Of a stretch of DNA of 64,000 bases, positions 1 to 16,096 are shown one piece after another (within the stretch, counting starts at the first letter, position 1; every line of letters begins with the position of its first letter). Made by a program: the position numbers and the translations under genes. Origin of the DNA: Pisaster brevispinus (taxonomy: Eukaryota > Echinodermata > Asteroidea > Forcipulatida > Asteriidae); NCBI GenBank assembly GCA_023634235.1, contig JAMKCF010000013.1, positions 5,183,827 to 5,247,826 of the forward strand. Reading direction: 5' to 3'. The notes beneath the pieces are model-generated. The model saw nothing but the letters and a program-made list of their open reading frames with translations. It was not told the DNA's origin and made no database searches.

Positions 1-837
1 GCATACAAGATGATGTAATTATCGTGTACGTACCTTATAAGTTGGGAATTATTGTGTACACTGTACATGTCACGATAATTTTCAAACTGATCGTGTACAA
101 GATAATTATCGTGTACGCACACGAAAAAGTATCGTGTACGTAGATGAAAAGTTATCTTATAAATGATAAGTTTGGACGTACACGATAAGAGAGATTTGTT
201 TTCATTCATGTGGCGGCACTACCCTTCGATACAAGGAAAGCACTGAGGAGTGCCCACAGTACATAAGCCATGGGGTTTCTACATAATACCTGCTGTACAA
301 ACAAAATAAACACATACGTACCCAATGCTGGCCTAGAAGGTATGGTACTTTGTGGTAGTCTGTGGTACCAGTGTCAGGGTTCTCCTCAAGGTTTTTCAAA
401 CCTTGGGGGTGGGGAGGGGGGAGTGAGGCCCAAAAGCACGCTAAATGGGGGACTTTTGGGCACTTGGTGGCAGCAGACTTACCAGGTAAAATCCACTGTT
501 CTCGGTAATGTGCGCATGCTCAGAACTATGTTAAAAGTGGAAATTTCCAGAACTACGTTAAAAGTGGTAAGTCTGCTGCCACCTAGTGTTCAAAAGTCTC
601 CCATTGAAATGAGTTCCTCGGAATGTTTTTGCTTGTACTCTAACTTGGTTTTAAAAACCCTACTGCGCAATTTGGAGCATAACTTATGATTTTTAAAAAT
701 TGTATTTATTTATTTATTTATTTTTTTGCGTACCAGCCGAAATTTATTTATTTGCAATTTCTAACAATAGGGCACTGCATCGATTACTACGCAGTATTTA
801 TTTTATTGGATTTGGTTTCTGGTTGGTTATTCTGCAG
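1..837. other. Intronic or 5'-flanking DNA upstream of the first visible CTH exon
   Basis: No coding exon was recognised here. The first 190 bases hold a cluster of short motifs related to TATCGTGTACG in both orientations. Positions 445-606 hold an inverted-repeat element described separately. A T-rich stretch at 700-730 precedes the acceptor of the CTH exon. The open frame that runs from 700 into the exon is not similar to the enzyme before 838 and is read as intron. Confidence 0.6.
445..606. repeat. Inverted-repeat MITE with CTCF-core-like ends, copy 1
   Basis: Arms are inverted copies of a roughly 35-bp end containing TGGTGGCAGCAGACTT on the left and its reverse complement on the right, around a centre shared with the copies at 34778-34922 and 35062-35188. 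It has no coding capacity and is a non-autonomous DNA transposon by structure. The right end carries an exact match to the 12-base CTCF core; the left end differs by one base. Confidence 0.8.
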
Positions 838-5822
<4,985 letters not shown>

Positions 5823-8178
5823 TTTGGTGGTAGTCGTCATTCTTCAAAGCAGGTTGTTCCGTAACTACCATGAAATCTTTGTTTCTCCACATCAGTATAC
5901 AGAGAACCAGTTACATAGTGCTACGGAGCGCTTCACTTTGCTCTGGGAAGAAAGTTGTTTTCAGAAACTAGGCTCAATTTTATAGCAATGTTAAGCAGAA
6001 AAACTTGCTTGATCAATTTATATGCTGAGCAAAACTAAACAGGGTACCAGTCACATACTAGTAGTGTACATTTCACGGCATTTTTGACTGGTAACCTGTT
6101 TCTAATTTCTATCAGTGCTTAGCACGTTTTTGGGCCCAAGTTGGGCCCAGGTTACCGGCCAAAAATGCCATTTAACGTATAGTCACATGTATGTGGTTTT
6201 TACATTGGTTCCTTCAAATTCTCGCTGAACAAGTATCTGTTGACCCCCTTGCACCAATGTCACATATGGCTACCGTTTTCGAGTCAAACTGCATTATAGT
6301 TAGCCTGTAAGCGTGGCATCACCTGAAAATGCACACTACACTGTACAACACGTTGACATTGACGTCAGATAAATTTGGTAAATAACAAGCATTATTTTGT
6401 TTAGCTTTCAGCTCCTTGTCATACGGCAAAAGTCAGTTATTTCGGTTTTCAAGCTCGGAAATTCCCATGAAACTCAAGTCTTTCCGCCATTTGGCAGCAC
6501 AGATTAGAGCTCTTCATCAGAAAATAACGCACAAAACCCGCAAGGGACAATTTGCAATACACAATATTCACTTTTGTACGAGGCTGATGGTGGCATGAGG
6601 CATATACATATAATTATACGCATTTGTGCGTCTGCTTAGTGCACTATTCTGTGGAGTTTGCCAACCAATAGTTTCTGTTCGCGTGCGTGAATATAATTAG
6701 CATATTTTATGGGTAAGGCTAATAGACCCTTCCCAATATGTAAATTGCACATCGTGCCTGTGAACTAACACTACTGTTTGACAAAATTAGGGACATCTTG
6801 GCTTTTGGTATGGGGCTGATGGTGGGGTGATGCAAATAAGTTTGTGCGACTGCCTAGTGCACAACTTTATGGCATTTGCCGACCAATAGGCCCAGTGTCT
6901 GTATCCATGCGTGAATGTAATTAGCATATTTAAGTGGGAAGGGCCATTTGGACCACATTCCTTAATAAGGATGTGACATACAGAAATATTTTTAACCTGA
7001 AACCTTTACCCCTTTTTTTTTTTTAACAAAAAAAAAAAAAAAAAAAAAAGAGATAGAAAAATTCTTAGATAAAAAAACCCAAACAACTATTGGACATTGG
7101 ACACACTGTATGAGGTATGTACATTGTAACATCGGAGTTAACCCTACTTATAAAAATGTACAGTGTGGAAAGCTTGGAGTTTGTTTAAGTGAACGAGGTG
7201 GAACTGAAAAGTATACATATATCTATTTTTACAAGTTTCCTATTTATCCTTTATGTTATTGTTGTCCATTTCATTGTGTTCCATTTTCCTTCTTCCTTAA
7301 GAAAGTATCCTTTGAAATTAATTTTAAAGAAAATAACAAGTGGGTTTGTTCTTTGGTGTATTTTTCTTTTTTAAGTGTCATAATGAATGGAATTGTTTGA
7401 GTGGTTGAGTACATTGAATTCAAGTTTTGTATGTTGCCAGAGAGTGGGTTTCGGGTCCTATAGTAGTGGTGTGGCAGATGATTCTGTCCCTCTGGAATTT
7501 GCTCCCCCATACGGTGAATTGTGGAGACCTTTCGTGTGATGGCGCCCTCTTTTGAATCAACTTCCTTCAGCCCATAGACCCCTTTACTGATAGCACGTCT
7601 ATGGTGTTTTGTGTACAAAAAGATGTCGCAAACTGGCCCACAATGCACTTCCTCCCATACCTTCACTGCACATTTCCGGTCTATCTGTAAAAGGGTCTAT
7701 GTTTAATTCACCGTATGGGGGACACACACACTTGGGGAGGAAATCCCCTATGACAGTGGCAGTTATGCTTGTACGTCTGAAATTCTGAAACGTTCTAAAG
7801 TTTGGATAGTTTTACAAAGACTGAGTACCAGTGAGACCAATTATTCTATGAACAAGGAGTTTGTATTTTGGTTCGAGGGAGTAATATCGTCATAGCTACA
7901 GTATATCTGGTTTGTTTTTATTACCATAACAACGTATTCTTGTTGAGGCTTATCTAGCCATTATATTTATGCTTCCACACTCTGAAATGTTGTTTAAAAT
8001 GCACTGAACACCAGACCTGTAATTCTAACAATGATGTTGTATTTTGGTTTGGAGTAGCTTGTCACAGCATTAAAATATCTGATTTGGTTTGCTATTACAA
8101 TCTAACTTAACAGTATAATAAGATATACACTATATCTGTAGATCAATATTTACAAAATAGAGAGACCACCAACATTAT
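5823..8178. other. 3' flank of CTH and intergenic DNA
   Basis: CTH 3' UTR presumably starts at 5823, but I found no canonical AATAAA close by, so its end is unknown. About 5971-6160 holds a degraded GGGCCC foldback. A diverged tandem duplication lies at 6581-6970, and long T and A tracts at 7011-7049 could fold back. No gene is recognised. Confidence 0.5.
6581..6970. repeat. Diverged tandem duplication (two units)
   Basis: The unit starting GGCTGATGGTGG near 6582 (to about 6750) recurs near 6813 (to about 6970). Both contain GTGCGTCTGCTTAGTGCAC-like and GTGAATNTAATTAGCATAT segments in the same order. Divergence shows it is old. No coding potential. Confidence 0.65.
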
Positions 8179-8251
8179 GGCTAGATAGCTCAGTTGGTAG
8201 AGCACCTGCACGCTAATCTGGAGGTCGCAGGTTCAAGTTTTGTTCTAGTCC
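8179..8251 (+). repeat. tRNA-derived SINE head or tRNA pseudogene
   Basis: A tRNA-like cloverleaf is visible. Acceptor arms GGCTAGA and TCTAGTC pair over seven positions. A box TAGCTCAGTTGG and B box GGTTCAAGT are present. The anticodon arm has two mismatches, loop position 33 is C instead of T, and the T stem is mostly G-U, so a working tRNA is unlikely. Pol III promoter elements in a degraded head fit a SINE. Confidence 0.6.
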
Positions 8252-8408
8252 ATTTTGCTTTGTTCATCCCTAAAACATTCTGAAACTTATCTATATTAAG
8301 GCTTACCAAGTCACATAAAACATATTTTTCTCTGCAGCTGTATTATGAATTGTTAAAATAATCTTATGCGTGCTTAGTACAATGTACACTGTGTATATAG
8401 GTATGTTG

Positions 8409-8449
8409 CAATGCCTCTGACGATGGTCCGGTTTGGATCGAAAGCTAAG
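8409..8449 (+). repeat. Penelope-like terminal motif with hammerhead-like core
   Basis: CTGACGA, a five-pair stem (GGTCC/GGATC) and GAAA occur in hammerhead order, flanked by GCCT and AGGC that can pair. Such cores are known from the terminal repeats of Penelope-like retroelements. One extra T sits between CTGACGA and the stem, and no reverse transcriptase is nearby, so this is a remnant at best. Confidence 0.35.
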
Positions 8450-8560
8450 GCCATCTCCCCTACTAATTTTAGGTATGTTGCAATGAATACATCTCTACGG
8501 TTTATCCGTTTTCAATCTGTAATTTTGTTCAGTTTATGAACTTGACATTTATACCTGAAA

Positions 8561-8980
8561 GGTGGGGGTCATAAATTGGTTTTTGTCAACATATTGTTGA
8601 ATTAGTGGCAAAATTATCAAAACTGATAACAATGAAAGTCACCTGTGAAAATTTTAGTTGAATTCAGTGTCAATTGTTGAGAAACAGCCAAACAACTGTC
8701 GCGGTAGACAGAAAGAATTCATCCACGTTTATCGAGGTGATAGCGGGTACCAACCGTATCTCTGAACGCTGAAATTCGAATCTCCCTATGTCGGCTTTAG
8801 GCGATCTTTGGAGATTTTACATTTTGTCGACACATTTTGATTGATTTCTAATCAACGGGGGGCACTTCAGGCGGAATAACGTCGCAGGATGCTCACTATC
8901 ATTACTATCTTCGTAGTAAGGAGGCTTGCAAATAAAAAGTACACAATTTCCTTTTCGGGGTCATTGGCCGTCTACCTTTT
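8561..8980 (+). repeat. GGTAGGGTCAT element, nearly full copy
   Basis: Same order of segments as 38126-38563: terminal GGTGGGGGTCAT, GTCACCTGTGAAAATTTTAG, GATAGCGGGTACCAACC, an imperfect internal hairpin around GGCGATCTTTGGAGATT, CAACGGGGGGCACTTCAGGC and a decayed right end near 8978. Confidence 0.75.
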
Positions 8981-9450
8981 AAGTGTGAATATGAATAATG
9001 ACATATTTATTATTGTCTTCTAAACATCAGTGCAGGCTTGACACTTCGTTCTTGTAGGGGCAAGGTGTTTTTGTTTCCTTAATGAAAGGCCCGAGGGACA
9101 TTTAAATTTAAGTCACCTATATTTTTTGTTTTTAAGTAAAAAAACCCATTGCTCACATTTTCATTAAATAGATTTGTGTGTGTAGCTTAAAAGTAGTTTG
9201 TGCAAATTATCTTGCATCTTCGTGATGCATGCATTATATTCGTTGTATCTTATTCTGATGTCCTTTTTGTTTGCCCTTGGGAAAGGTCAGCCCTTTTTAT
9301 TCAATTAAAATGTGTCTAACTTTTTGTCCCCCAAGGACCAAGTATCATGCCTGTGATGTGATTTATTGATACAAATAAAATACTATCCAGTATCTCCGTG
9401 AACATTTATACTTTGATAATAATGCGAATAATGCTATAGTTTCCAATGAA

Positions 9451-9855
9451 CGCCATCTTTACGGGCACCTATGTTTTGGCTTGGAGCTGCGTCAAAAGCG
9501 TTCTGATTTTTGTGCGCAGCCAAAAGTGGTTCATGGACCAACGCTAGCACTGCAGCAGGGCCCAATTTCATAGAGCTGCTCAACGACCGATTTTGTGCTT
9601 ACTGTGCAAGTAAGCATGCTAACCTTCCGGTGCTTACTGTGTGAAAATGAATGACGTAACAATGCAAATCCATGGTGGATGCGCAAGGTGACCACCCAAT
9701 TTTCTTGCTAACCTAAGAAATTCGCTTACGCTTAAGCACGAAAAGTTGCTTACCGTTAAGCAGTGCTATGAAATTGGGCCCTGATTACTAAAACTCACGC
9801 GCTTGGCATGCGGTATTTACACGCAAAATAGATGGTTGTGCCCGTAAAGATGGCC
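9451..9855. repeat. CATCTTTACGGGC inverted-repeat element with a nested foldback
   Basis: The left end CGCCATCTTTACGGGC (9451-9466) is mirrored by GCCCGTAAAGATGGCC (9840-9855). A complete GGGCCC foldback (9558-9781) sits inside it, so the inner element inserted later. A second copy without the insertion is at 57992-58176. Confidence 0.75.
9558..9781. repeat. GGGCCC foldback element (family R1), nested
   Basis: Starts GGGCCCAATTTCATAGAGCT and ends with the inverted form GCTATGAAATTGGGCCC. Near-palindromic throughout, about 224 bp. Confidence 0.82.
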
Positions 9856-10672
9856 GACTTTATTATACTTTGTGACGTCAAGTGGGAACTATCTCCAGAG
9901 CTACCTTTACATTAAAGGTACATATATAATATTAACTTGATGTGCACTTCTGTCAACATCTACAGATCTCTTCATGTGCCATCCGACTTTTCTTTTTTTT
10001 CTTTTTTAAGATTCTGGGATATTTTTTATCTCGGGATGACAAGATCCTGAAAGTTGAATGGCAAATCAAGAACTCCATAGACAGCAAAACCATTTTTTCA
10101 TAAAAAGCTGTCACTGTTGTACTGTTTAGCCTCACACTGAACATAATGGTATTGAAGGTAATCTTTATTTGGGTATGTTGCACTTCGGGAATGTCAATAA
10201 AGGGGAGTCGTGCTGTTGTCTTGAAATACAACTTTCAAAAGATTTTTGGGGGCGTTTTTTTTCATTTTTGTTGTGATTTGTTTATAAACTAACAATTTTT
10301 TAAAACCCAACAACAAAAACGGAAATGCAAGCATCTGTTTAAAGCGAAACATTAAAATCTACCCTCTACTTAAATTTCCTTCTAATTTTTTTTTTGGTGC
10401 ATTGTTCTTCTCCAACAGATCGACCAGGTGTCTCGCTATAGTTAATAAGCTATGTTTAAATTACAAGAACTATACAAAACGGAGCTACCACGTGACGTAA
10501 CATGAGTGATGATGTAACATGAGTGATGATGTAACAAAATTAACGATATTTAAAAACTGTTTAATCTCATGTGAACTTAATTTTAAATTCAGTTCAGATC
10601 ACTTGTTGCCGTTTTCATTCAAGTAGGTCTGTGAGAAAATTCCAGCAGCATAAAGTGCAGATGTGCCGAGAC

Positions 10673-11064
10673 AGGGCTCAATTTCATAAAGCCCTTAAGC
10701 AGAAAACACTGCTTAGCAAATTTCTATTCTAGCAAAAAAAAAGAGTGGGCACTAGTCAAAACAGTGTGAACTTTATGGAATTTTGGCTGGTAACCAGTTT
10801 CTGCTAAGCAATATTCGTCTGTGCTTAGCAAATTTCTGTGCTTACATGCTTTATGAAATTATGCCAAGGGCCCAATTTCATGAAGCCTGTAAGCATAAAA
10901 ACTTGCTAAGCACAGACAAATCTCGCTCAGCAGAAACAGTTTACCAGCCAACATTCCATACATAAAGTTTAAATTGTTGCCACTGGTACCCGGCTCATTT
11001 CTTGCTAAGTAAAGAAATTTGCTAAGCAGAATTTTCTGCTGAACAGCTTTATGAAATTGGGCCC
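10673..11064. repeat. Two abutting R1 foldback elements
   Basis: Copy one is 10673-10866 and copy two 10868-11064. Each begins with an AATTTCAT-type end and closes with ATGAAATT(G)GGCCC-type ends. The junction reads ATGCCAAGGGCCCAATTTC, so two foldbacks lie directly end to end. Confidence 0.8.
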
Positions 11065-11601
11065 TGGTAGCACGCCAGGCAGCCTCCGTTGCACTACAAC
11101 CCTGGTGGGGGCTACAGATGATGCCATGATGCGTCCCCCGTATGAGGCGAGTCTTAGCAATCCATCGTGGGAGCGAGGCCTTCTTTCATAGCTGAATCCG
11201 TGTACAGATTATACTATAGGCACAGTATCTCACACAGGTGAGATGATACAATAAATAAAAGTTGTCCATATTTAGCTACGGGGTCCTTTAATTTGCCCCC
11301 CCCCCCCCATCTTATTTCTTTTCTGCTCTTCTTATCGCCCTCACTGCTTCTCGGATCATGTTTCTCAAAGTGCCTTAGCGCCTCAACTTCCCCGACAAGG
11401 AAAGATAGGTGGTTTACTTTTAAATTTACTGTGAGTTGATCCGTTTGGTAGTCTTACAGAACCCCGTCTAAGTGTACCGAATATATCGGTTCTAGTGAGT
11501 GAACTGTTGTGAGACTCAATGAGTAAGTCTATGTTCTAGTTTGTGTTGTGCGGTACAATTAGACAATTTGACAAAAAGTGTATTTCTGAGGCGGCATGCA
11601 G
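11065..11601. other. 3' flank of the lectin gene
   Basis: A C run (11299-11310) and AT-rich sequence; no feature is recognised. The lectin's antisense 3' UTR must lie here, but I could not place a clear poly(A) signal on the minus strand. Confidence 0.4.
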
Positions 11602-12117
11602 TTAAATTTTTGGCGCGAATCGGCCATTGGCATCGGCCCGGAGGCACCTCATTGCCGGGGCGATTTGCTGAATGGGGGAATGCTCACACACCACGGAATT
11701 TTTGCGGAGGCAATCTACGTCATTCCATTGTCCACTGTATTGCCGTCTGATCTCTACGCAATGTTCGTCTAGCGAGCTGGGTTCACCCCCGTACCAGATG
11801 AAGTAAACGCACTCGACCCCGCGATGATCCACCCATTTGTTTGCCTCATCATCTCGAATACAGCCGACCCAAACACCACTCGCACCATTGTGGACGTGGT
11901 CACTTTCTTTGAACATCTCCCAGATGAACTGATGCTCTGAGAGTGATTTAACGACCGCTAAATCTCCACCCATGGCGGTGCAAGTTTCATTGGCGTCTCC
12001 CCATGCCATCAGGGTGTTCAGTAGCTGGTAGCAAGACCCGCTGAATTCCGTCTGATCGGGCGGGCAGATACACGAGAGCCCGGTGCAAACAACGCTAATC
12101 ACAATTAGCCACTTCAT
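11602..12117 (-). CDS. Secreted single-domain C-type lectin, intronless
   Basis: 171 residues in one uninterrupted frame. ATG at 12117-12115 has A at -3; TAA at 11602-11604. Residues 1 to about 16 form a signal peptide. A long-form C-type lectin-like domain (about 18-146) follows: Cys18-Cys29 N-terminal pair, Cys46 with Cys144 as the long bridge, and Cys120 with Cys136 as the inner bridge. WVGC (83-86) sits where WIGL is usual, and WND (131-133) is intact. The sugar-specificity tripeptide reads EPS (112-114) instead of EPN or QPD, so ligand preference cannot be read from it. Extra Cys86 and Cys103 could form another bridge. About 25 residues follow the domain with no recognised motif. Likely role is extracellular glycan or pathogen recognition, common for such small secreted lectins in marine invertebrates (inference). 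It lies alone, convergent with CTH and divergent from the P4HTM-like gene. Confidence 0.93.
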   Translation of the reverse strand: MKWLIVISVVCTGLSCICPPDQTEFSGSCYQLLNTLMAWGDANETCTAMGGDLAVVKSLSEHQFIWEMFKESDHVHNGASGVWVGCIRDDEANKWVDHRGVECVYFIWYGGEPSSLDEHCVEIRRQYSGQWNDVDCLRKNSVVCEHSPIQQIAPAMRCLRADANGRFAPKI

Positions 12118-12770
12118 TTTGAGCTAACTTCGAAGTAACCCAAACAGCATGAAAATAATGACGATGCGTTTAATAATACATCCGTCTTTAGTTTCCCCCA
12201 AAGTTTGATGCTTACACTATCATCCGCTCACCTGAAGATGAAATGAAAAATGCGGTATCCTTGCAGACGCTATCTGAGCAGATAGGCCCCTTAGTATCAG
12301 GTGGCACAAACAAGTATTTATCGGCAAAGATATTTCAGCGAGAGCGGTAGTCTCTTTTCAGCCGTGTGAAGGGTTGTTAATAATGGTATGACCGCACACT
12401 CATAATTTCAGTAGCGCTGAAATAGAGCTGCATTTTTTGGTGTGCCAGTCCAATGCTGCCAAAAGATGGTGTGTGTGTTTTGTTTTGTTTTGTTTTGTTT
12501 TGCTTTGTGGGTTTTTCCTCATAAGTCTATTCGACAATCAACCGAAGCCGCTTTTAGGCAGGCACACTAAATTGCGGATTGATTAATATAAACTCGTTAC
12601 TAAGGAGATGACGATAGAGGAAGGAGCAGGGTCGATGTTGTTAGTGAATTCTATTGCCCACTAATTTTGTTTTTTGCGCTTTCATTATGGTCGTTTCTTT
12701 TCCCTCATGATCTTCAGAAATCGTACGCTTGCAGTGTTTGATTCCAGTATCTAAAGATGAAGGGAAAGCA
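12118..12770. other. 5' flank of the lectin gene
   Basis: Presumed promoter side of the lectin (it reads leftward). A weak TATA-like run on the minus strand lies near 12160-12175. A TTTTG pentanucleotide microsatellite is at 12477-12502. Nothing else is recognised. Confidence 0.4.
12477..12502. repeat. (TTTTG)n microsatellite
   Basis: About five pentanucleotide units. Confidence 0.9.
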
Positions 12771-13326
12771 CAAATTCAATGTTGTGAAGTACTCATTTTC
12801 CAATTGATAGAGTCCTCATTTTTTTTCTTTTGAGCGGGGGAAAAATACAAAGTCTCTATAACCTCACGTTAAAATGGTGTAAATTGCTATGCATTCGAAA
12901 CCCTAGTGCAAGATGTGTACAACATTCAAAATATCTGATGAGAAAAGTGGGTCTCTACATTTTTGTACGGAGACGTTTTGGTTCATAACTGACTTTTTTC
13001 AGAGCGAAATTTGAAACATGACGTCATTGGGTTTCAACAACTGATAGTTTTTTACCCTCCAAGGAGGATTTTTTTTGTCTGGCAATAATTTCAAAGCCAA
13101 GGCCGTTTTGATTAAATATTATCGAAATTTAGGAATGAACCAAAACATCCCCGTATAAAAATGTATGGACCCATTTTTACAGAATGACGTCATCGGATAT
13201 TTGTGATGTTGATAAATTTTGCACTGAAAGGGTATTGAAAACAATGGCAATTTACATTTCCCCCACTCACAATCATGAAGACTCTATTTACTGGAAAATG
13301 AGAACATAACAAAATTGAATTCGAAA
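12771..13326. repeat. Long foldback element, about 555 bp
   Basis: The left arm CTCATTTTCCAATTGATAGA is mirrored by a right arm ending ACTGGAAAATGAG. Inner segments also pair: a GGGTCTCTACATTTTTGTAC block near 12949 and its mirror near 13153. Diverged partial copies occur at about 1610-1825 and 22885-23160. Non-coding. Confidence 0.7.
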
Positions 13327-13486
13327 TTTCCCTTCCTCTTAAATTACGACGCTCCACCAAGCCAAATTTGTATTTACAATATTAAGCTTTGCTAACCCCC
13401 GACCCACACACCGCGCGACGCTTTGGCGTGGCTTTTCGTTTGGTTCTAAATGCAAATAACAGGGCGTCAAAGTGCAGGTAATGTAA

Positions 13487-13565
13487 ATGGGGGACTTTTG
13501 ACGCTAGGTGGCAGCAGATATTATTCCATCGTTTGCGTAGTTCTGAGCATGAGCATACCTTGAGA
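13487..13565 (+). repeat. Solo end of the CTCF-core-like MITE
   Basis: GGGGGACTTTTGACG followed by CTAGGTGGCAGCAGA and GTTCTGAGCATGAGCAT match the left part of the copies at 34778 and 35062. The other arm is missing. Confidence 0.7.
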
Positions 13566-14139
13566 AAAACGAGTTTGGGGTTGAAAAGGGGATTGAAGGT
13601 CTACATCTGCACATAGAGAAAGGCTTGCCCTATGATCTGCAGGGAGTACAACTCTGTCTTCTAAAACTGGTTGGAAACTGACCGATCAAAAAAAAAAAAA
13701 AAAAATGGTTTCCCTGCCCCTGAAAATGCAGCCTGTTCACAGTATTTCGAATTTAGAGTAAATGCCAGTAGCCGAGAGTAAAGCCAGTTATTGGGAATAA
13801 TCTGCAGTGGCTCAGCCACTGATCTCTATTATACCATGGAGTTCCTTCCTCCATGATTATACTGATGTTTCCCCATCACATCGTGAAAATCTAGCCTATG
13901 TATAAATCCCCTATGTGTGCAATGAGTATACATTGTGGGCATAAAAAACATTGGGGGAAAGGAAAAACATGTTTATGCAAAGAAATCCCTTCTTTAACTT
14001 AAAAAAGACATCGTGTTTTGTATACCCGCTATGTGCATTCAACAGCTTTTTGGGCGTTTCAAAATGGCCGCCGCTTGTATGCGGTGACTTCACGGTCTTG
14101 TGCACACGCATAGGCCAACCCGCTATCAGTCTGAGATCA

Positions 14140-14777
14140 GGGCCCAATTTCATAGAGCTGCTAAGCAAAAAAATTTGCTTAGCATGAAATTTCTTCCTTG
14201 ATAAAAACAGGGTTACCAACCAAATTTCCACGTGATTTTCAGGATAAGAAAACAACAGCTGACTACCAGTAACAAGCAATATGCAACACATGGAAATTTG
14301 GTTGGTAATCTTGTTTTTATCAAGGAAGAAATTTCATGCTAAGCAAATTTTTGTGCTTAGCAGCTCTATGAAATTGGGCCCTGGGGCCGATTTCACAAAG
14401 AGCTAAGATTGATCGTAACTGCAAATCAATCGTAGTTGCTTAGTAAAGTGTGATGTCACAATGTAATTGAATCACTATGGTGATACTGACAATTTGTCTT
14501 ACGATGGATTTTATTGCTTTGTGAAATCGACCCCAAGGCCCAATTTCATAGAGCTGCTAAGCACAACAATTTGCTTAGCATGAAATTTCTTCCTTGATAA
14601 AAACAAGATTACCAACCAAATTTCCATGTGTTGCATATTGCTTGTTACTGGTAGTCAGCTGTTGTTTGCTTATCCTGAAAATCATGTGGAAATTTGGTTG
14701 GTAATCCTGTTTTTATCAAGGAAGAAATTTCATGCTAAGCAAATTTGTGTGCTTAGCAGCTCTATGAAATTGGGCCC
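14140..14777. repeat. R1 - R7 - R1 cluster of abutting foldback elements
   Basis: An R1 foldback (14140-14381), an R7 foldback (14383-14534) and a second R1 (14537-14777) lie directly end to end. The two R1 copies are nearly identical but have their central 60 bases in opposite orientation. Open frames in the R1 copies are side effects of the palindrome. Confidence 0.85.
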
Positions 14778-14960
14778 AGGGCTTTGTACAACCTCTTCCC
14801 CAGGGTGTGTCGAGCAGTACGAGGTTGACTGCTCTCTCACCCTGGTATTGGAACATTTGCATATCCAAAAATTTTGGATACGTATGCAAATTAGAATAGT
14901 CTGGCTGCATATCGAAATTCACATCTTCGCCATAGTCTCGTGGTCCGGTACCTTTCTTTT

Positions 14961-15230
14961 GCAACGTCACAGCCCAAGATTTTGCCAACCCAGGCTGGAA
15001 AACTATGAAAAGCCATAAATGCAAAACAAAAACAGATAGCTACAGTTTGTAACAATGTTACACAAATATTCAAAAATAGTGTTGAATTTATTGGAAACAA
15101 AGCAACCGATCATGGGAGGTATTTTATTTAATTAGAAGTTTGCCGAAAATGTTGAATTTTGTTAAAACATCTGTTAACACGATTGAATGTTTTAATAACA
15201 TTCGGCGGTCCATGCCAACCAGCGCGGTTT
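14961..15230 (+). repeat. Dispersed repeat shared with 28690-28940
   Basis: From TGCAACGTCACAGCCC to CGGTCCATGCCAACCAGCGC this stretch matches, in inverse orientation, 28690-28940. No coding potential; family unknown to me. Confidence 0.7.
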
Positions 15231-15279
15231 GTTTATCAACAATGGAAAGGTCTAATAGACCTTTCCATTGTTGATAAAC
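15231..15279. repeat. Perfect 24-bp palindrome with one-base centre
   Basis: GTTTATCAACAATGGAAAGG plus TCTA is followed by a single A and then its exact reverse complement. No mismatch in the 48 paired bases. It abuts the dispersed repeat at 14961-15230. Confidence 0.9.
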
Positions 15280-15916
15280 ATGTACATGTGCTAATGTATA
15301 ATGTTGTTATCCAATCAGGGTCCAAGTGAGGAGTTTCCATCCCAGGGTTTACTATTTAATAATACAAACATGGTTGGAAATAAAGTAAACCATGAGGACG
15401 AGGTTGGGCTTTGTAGTGGCTTGCTGTTGCGCGCCCTCTTCTGGCCAAAAGTATAAAACCCTCTTTTGGTTGTTGTCGCCGCCTGCGGGCGCTTGCTGTG
15501 CGGGACCAGCGCGGGGATTTCCCGAACCAGAGGAACAAACACTGAGCACTAAATCAGGCAAGTGATAATTAATTGCCATGTAATATTAAGAAACCTGATG
15601 AAAGAGAAGAAGAACATGTAACTTAAGTATGTAAGCGTTAACTGATGTTGGGATGTTTCAGAATGGGTCAACACTGAGGCAGTTCCTACATGACATGTCA
15701 TCCAGTTTGATGCATCTGTGGACTGTGTTCTGCAAATGAAATAAATGTAACGTTACAGGTTTGAAATAAACACTACATTTCTTCCGCTGGACTCTCGGGG
15801 AAAGCGCAGAGAAGGCGCGGCCTATACATTGCTTGTCACACATCTGTTGGTGTAAGGTAAAACAAAATAATATTCTTTATTTTCGATGCAATCCGTACAT
15901 CTGATCTAAAATCATC

Positions 15917-16096
15917 ATGTCGTTGTGGTCAACATTGCTGTTGGGCATCCTCAGTGCAGCTTGGATTCAACTAGCATCTTTGGCAGAGCCTCCTCTGCTT
16001 CACAAATCAGAGAGCAGAGACCTTTTTGAAAATGAAAGAGTTTCGTTTGGAGAACCGCACATAAAGCAGAGGTTGTTTCAACTCGACCCTGTTAAG
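15917..16096 (+). CDS. P4HTM: P4HTM-like gene 1, exon 1
   Basis: 60 codons, phase 0 end at LFQLDPVK, donor GTATGA. It encodes the signal sequence (MSLWSTLLLGILSAAW...) with a likely cleavage near Ala23. The exon-end motif QLDPV recurs at the same place in the second gene (exon at 40793-40939). Confidence 0.85.

Noticed and set aside
700..837. Open frame continuous with the first visible CTH exon
   Set aside because: Residues before 838 are low-complexity and unlike CTH, and a good acceptor (TTCTGCAG) ends at 837.
8179..8251. Functional tRNA gene
   Set aside because: Mismatched anticodon stem, C at position 33 and a weak T stem.
13911..14291. 126-codon antisense frame, mirrored at 14626-15018
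   Set aside because: Both frames lie in copies of the same R1 palindromic element and read the same residues; no codon-level conservation or domain.
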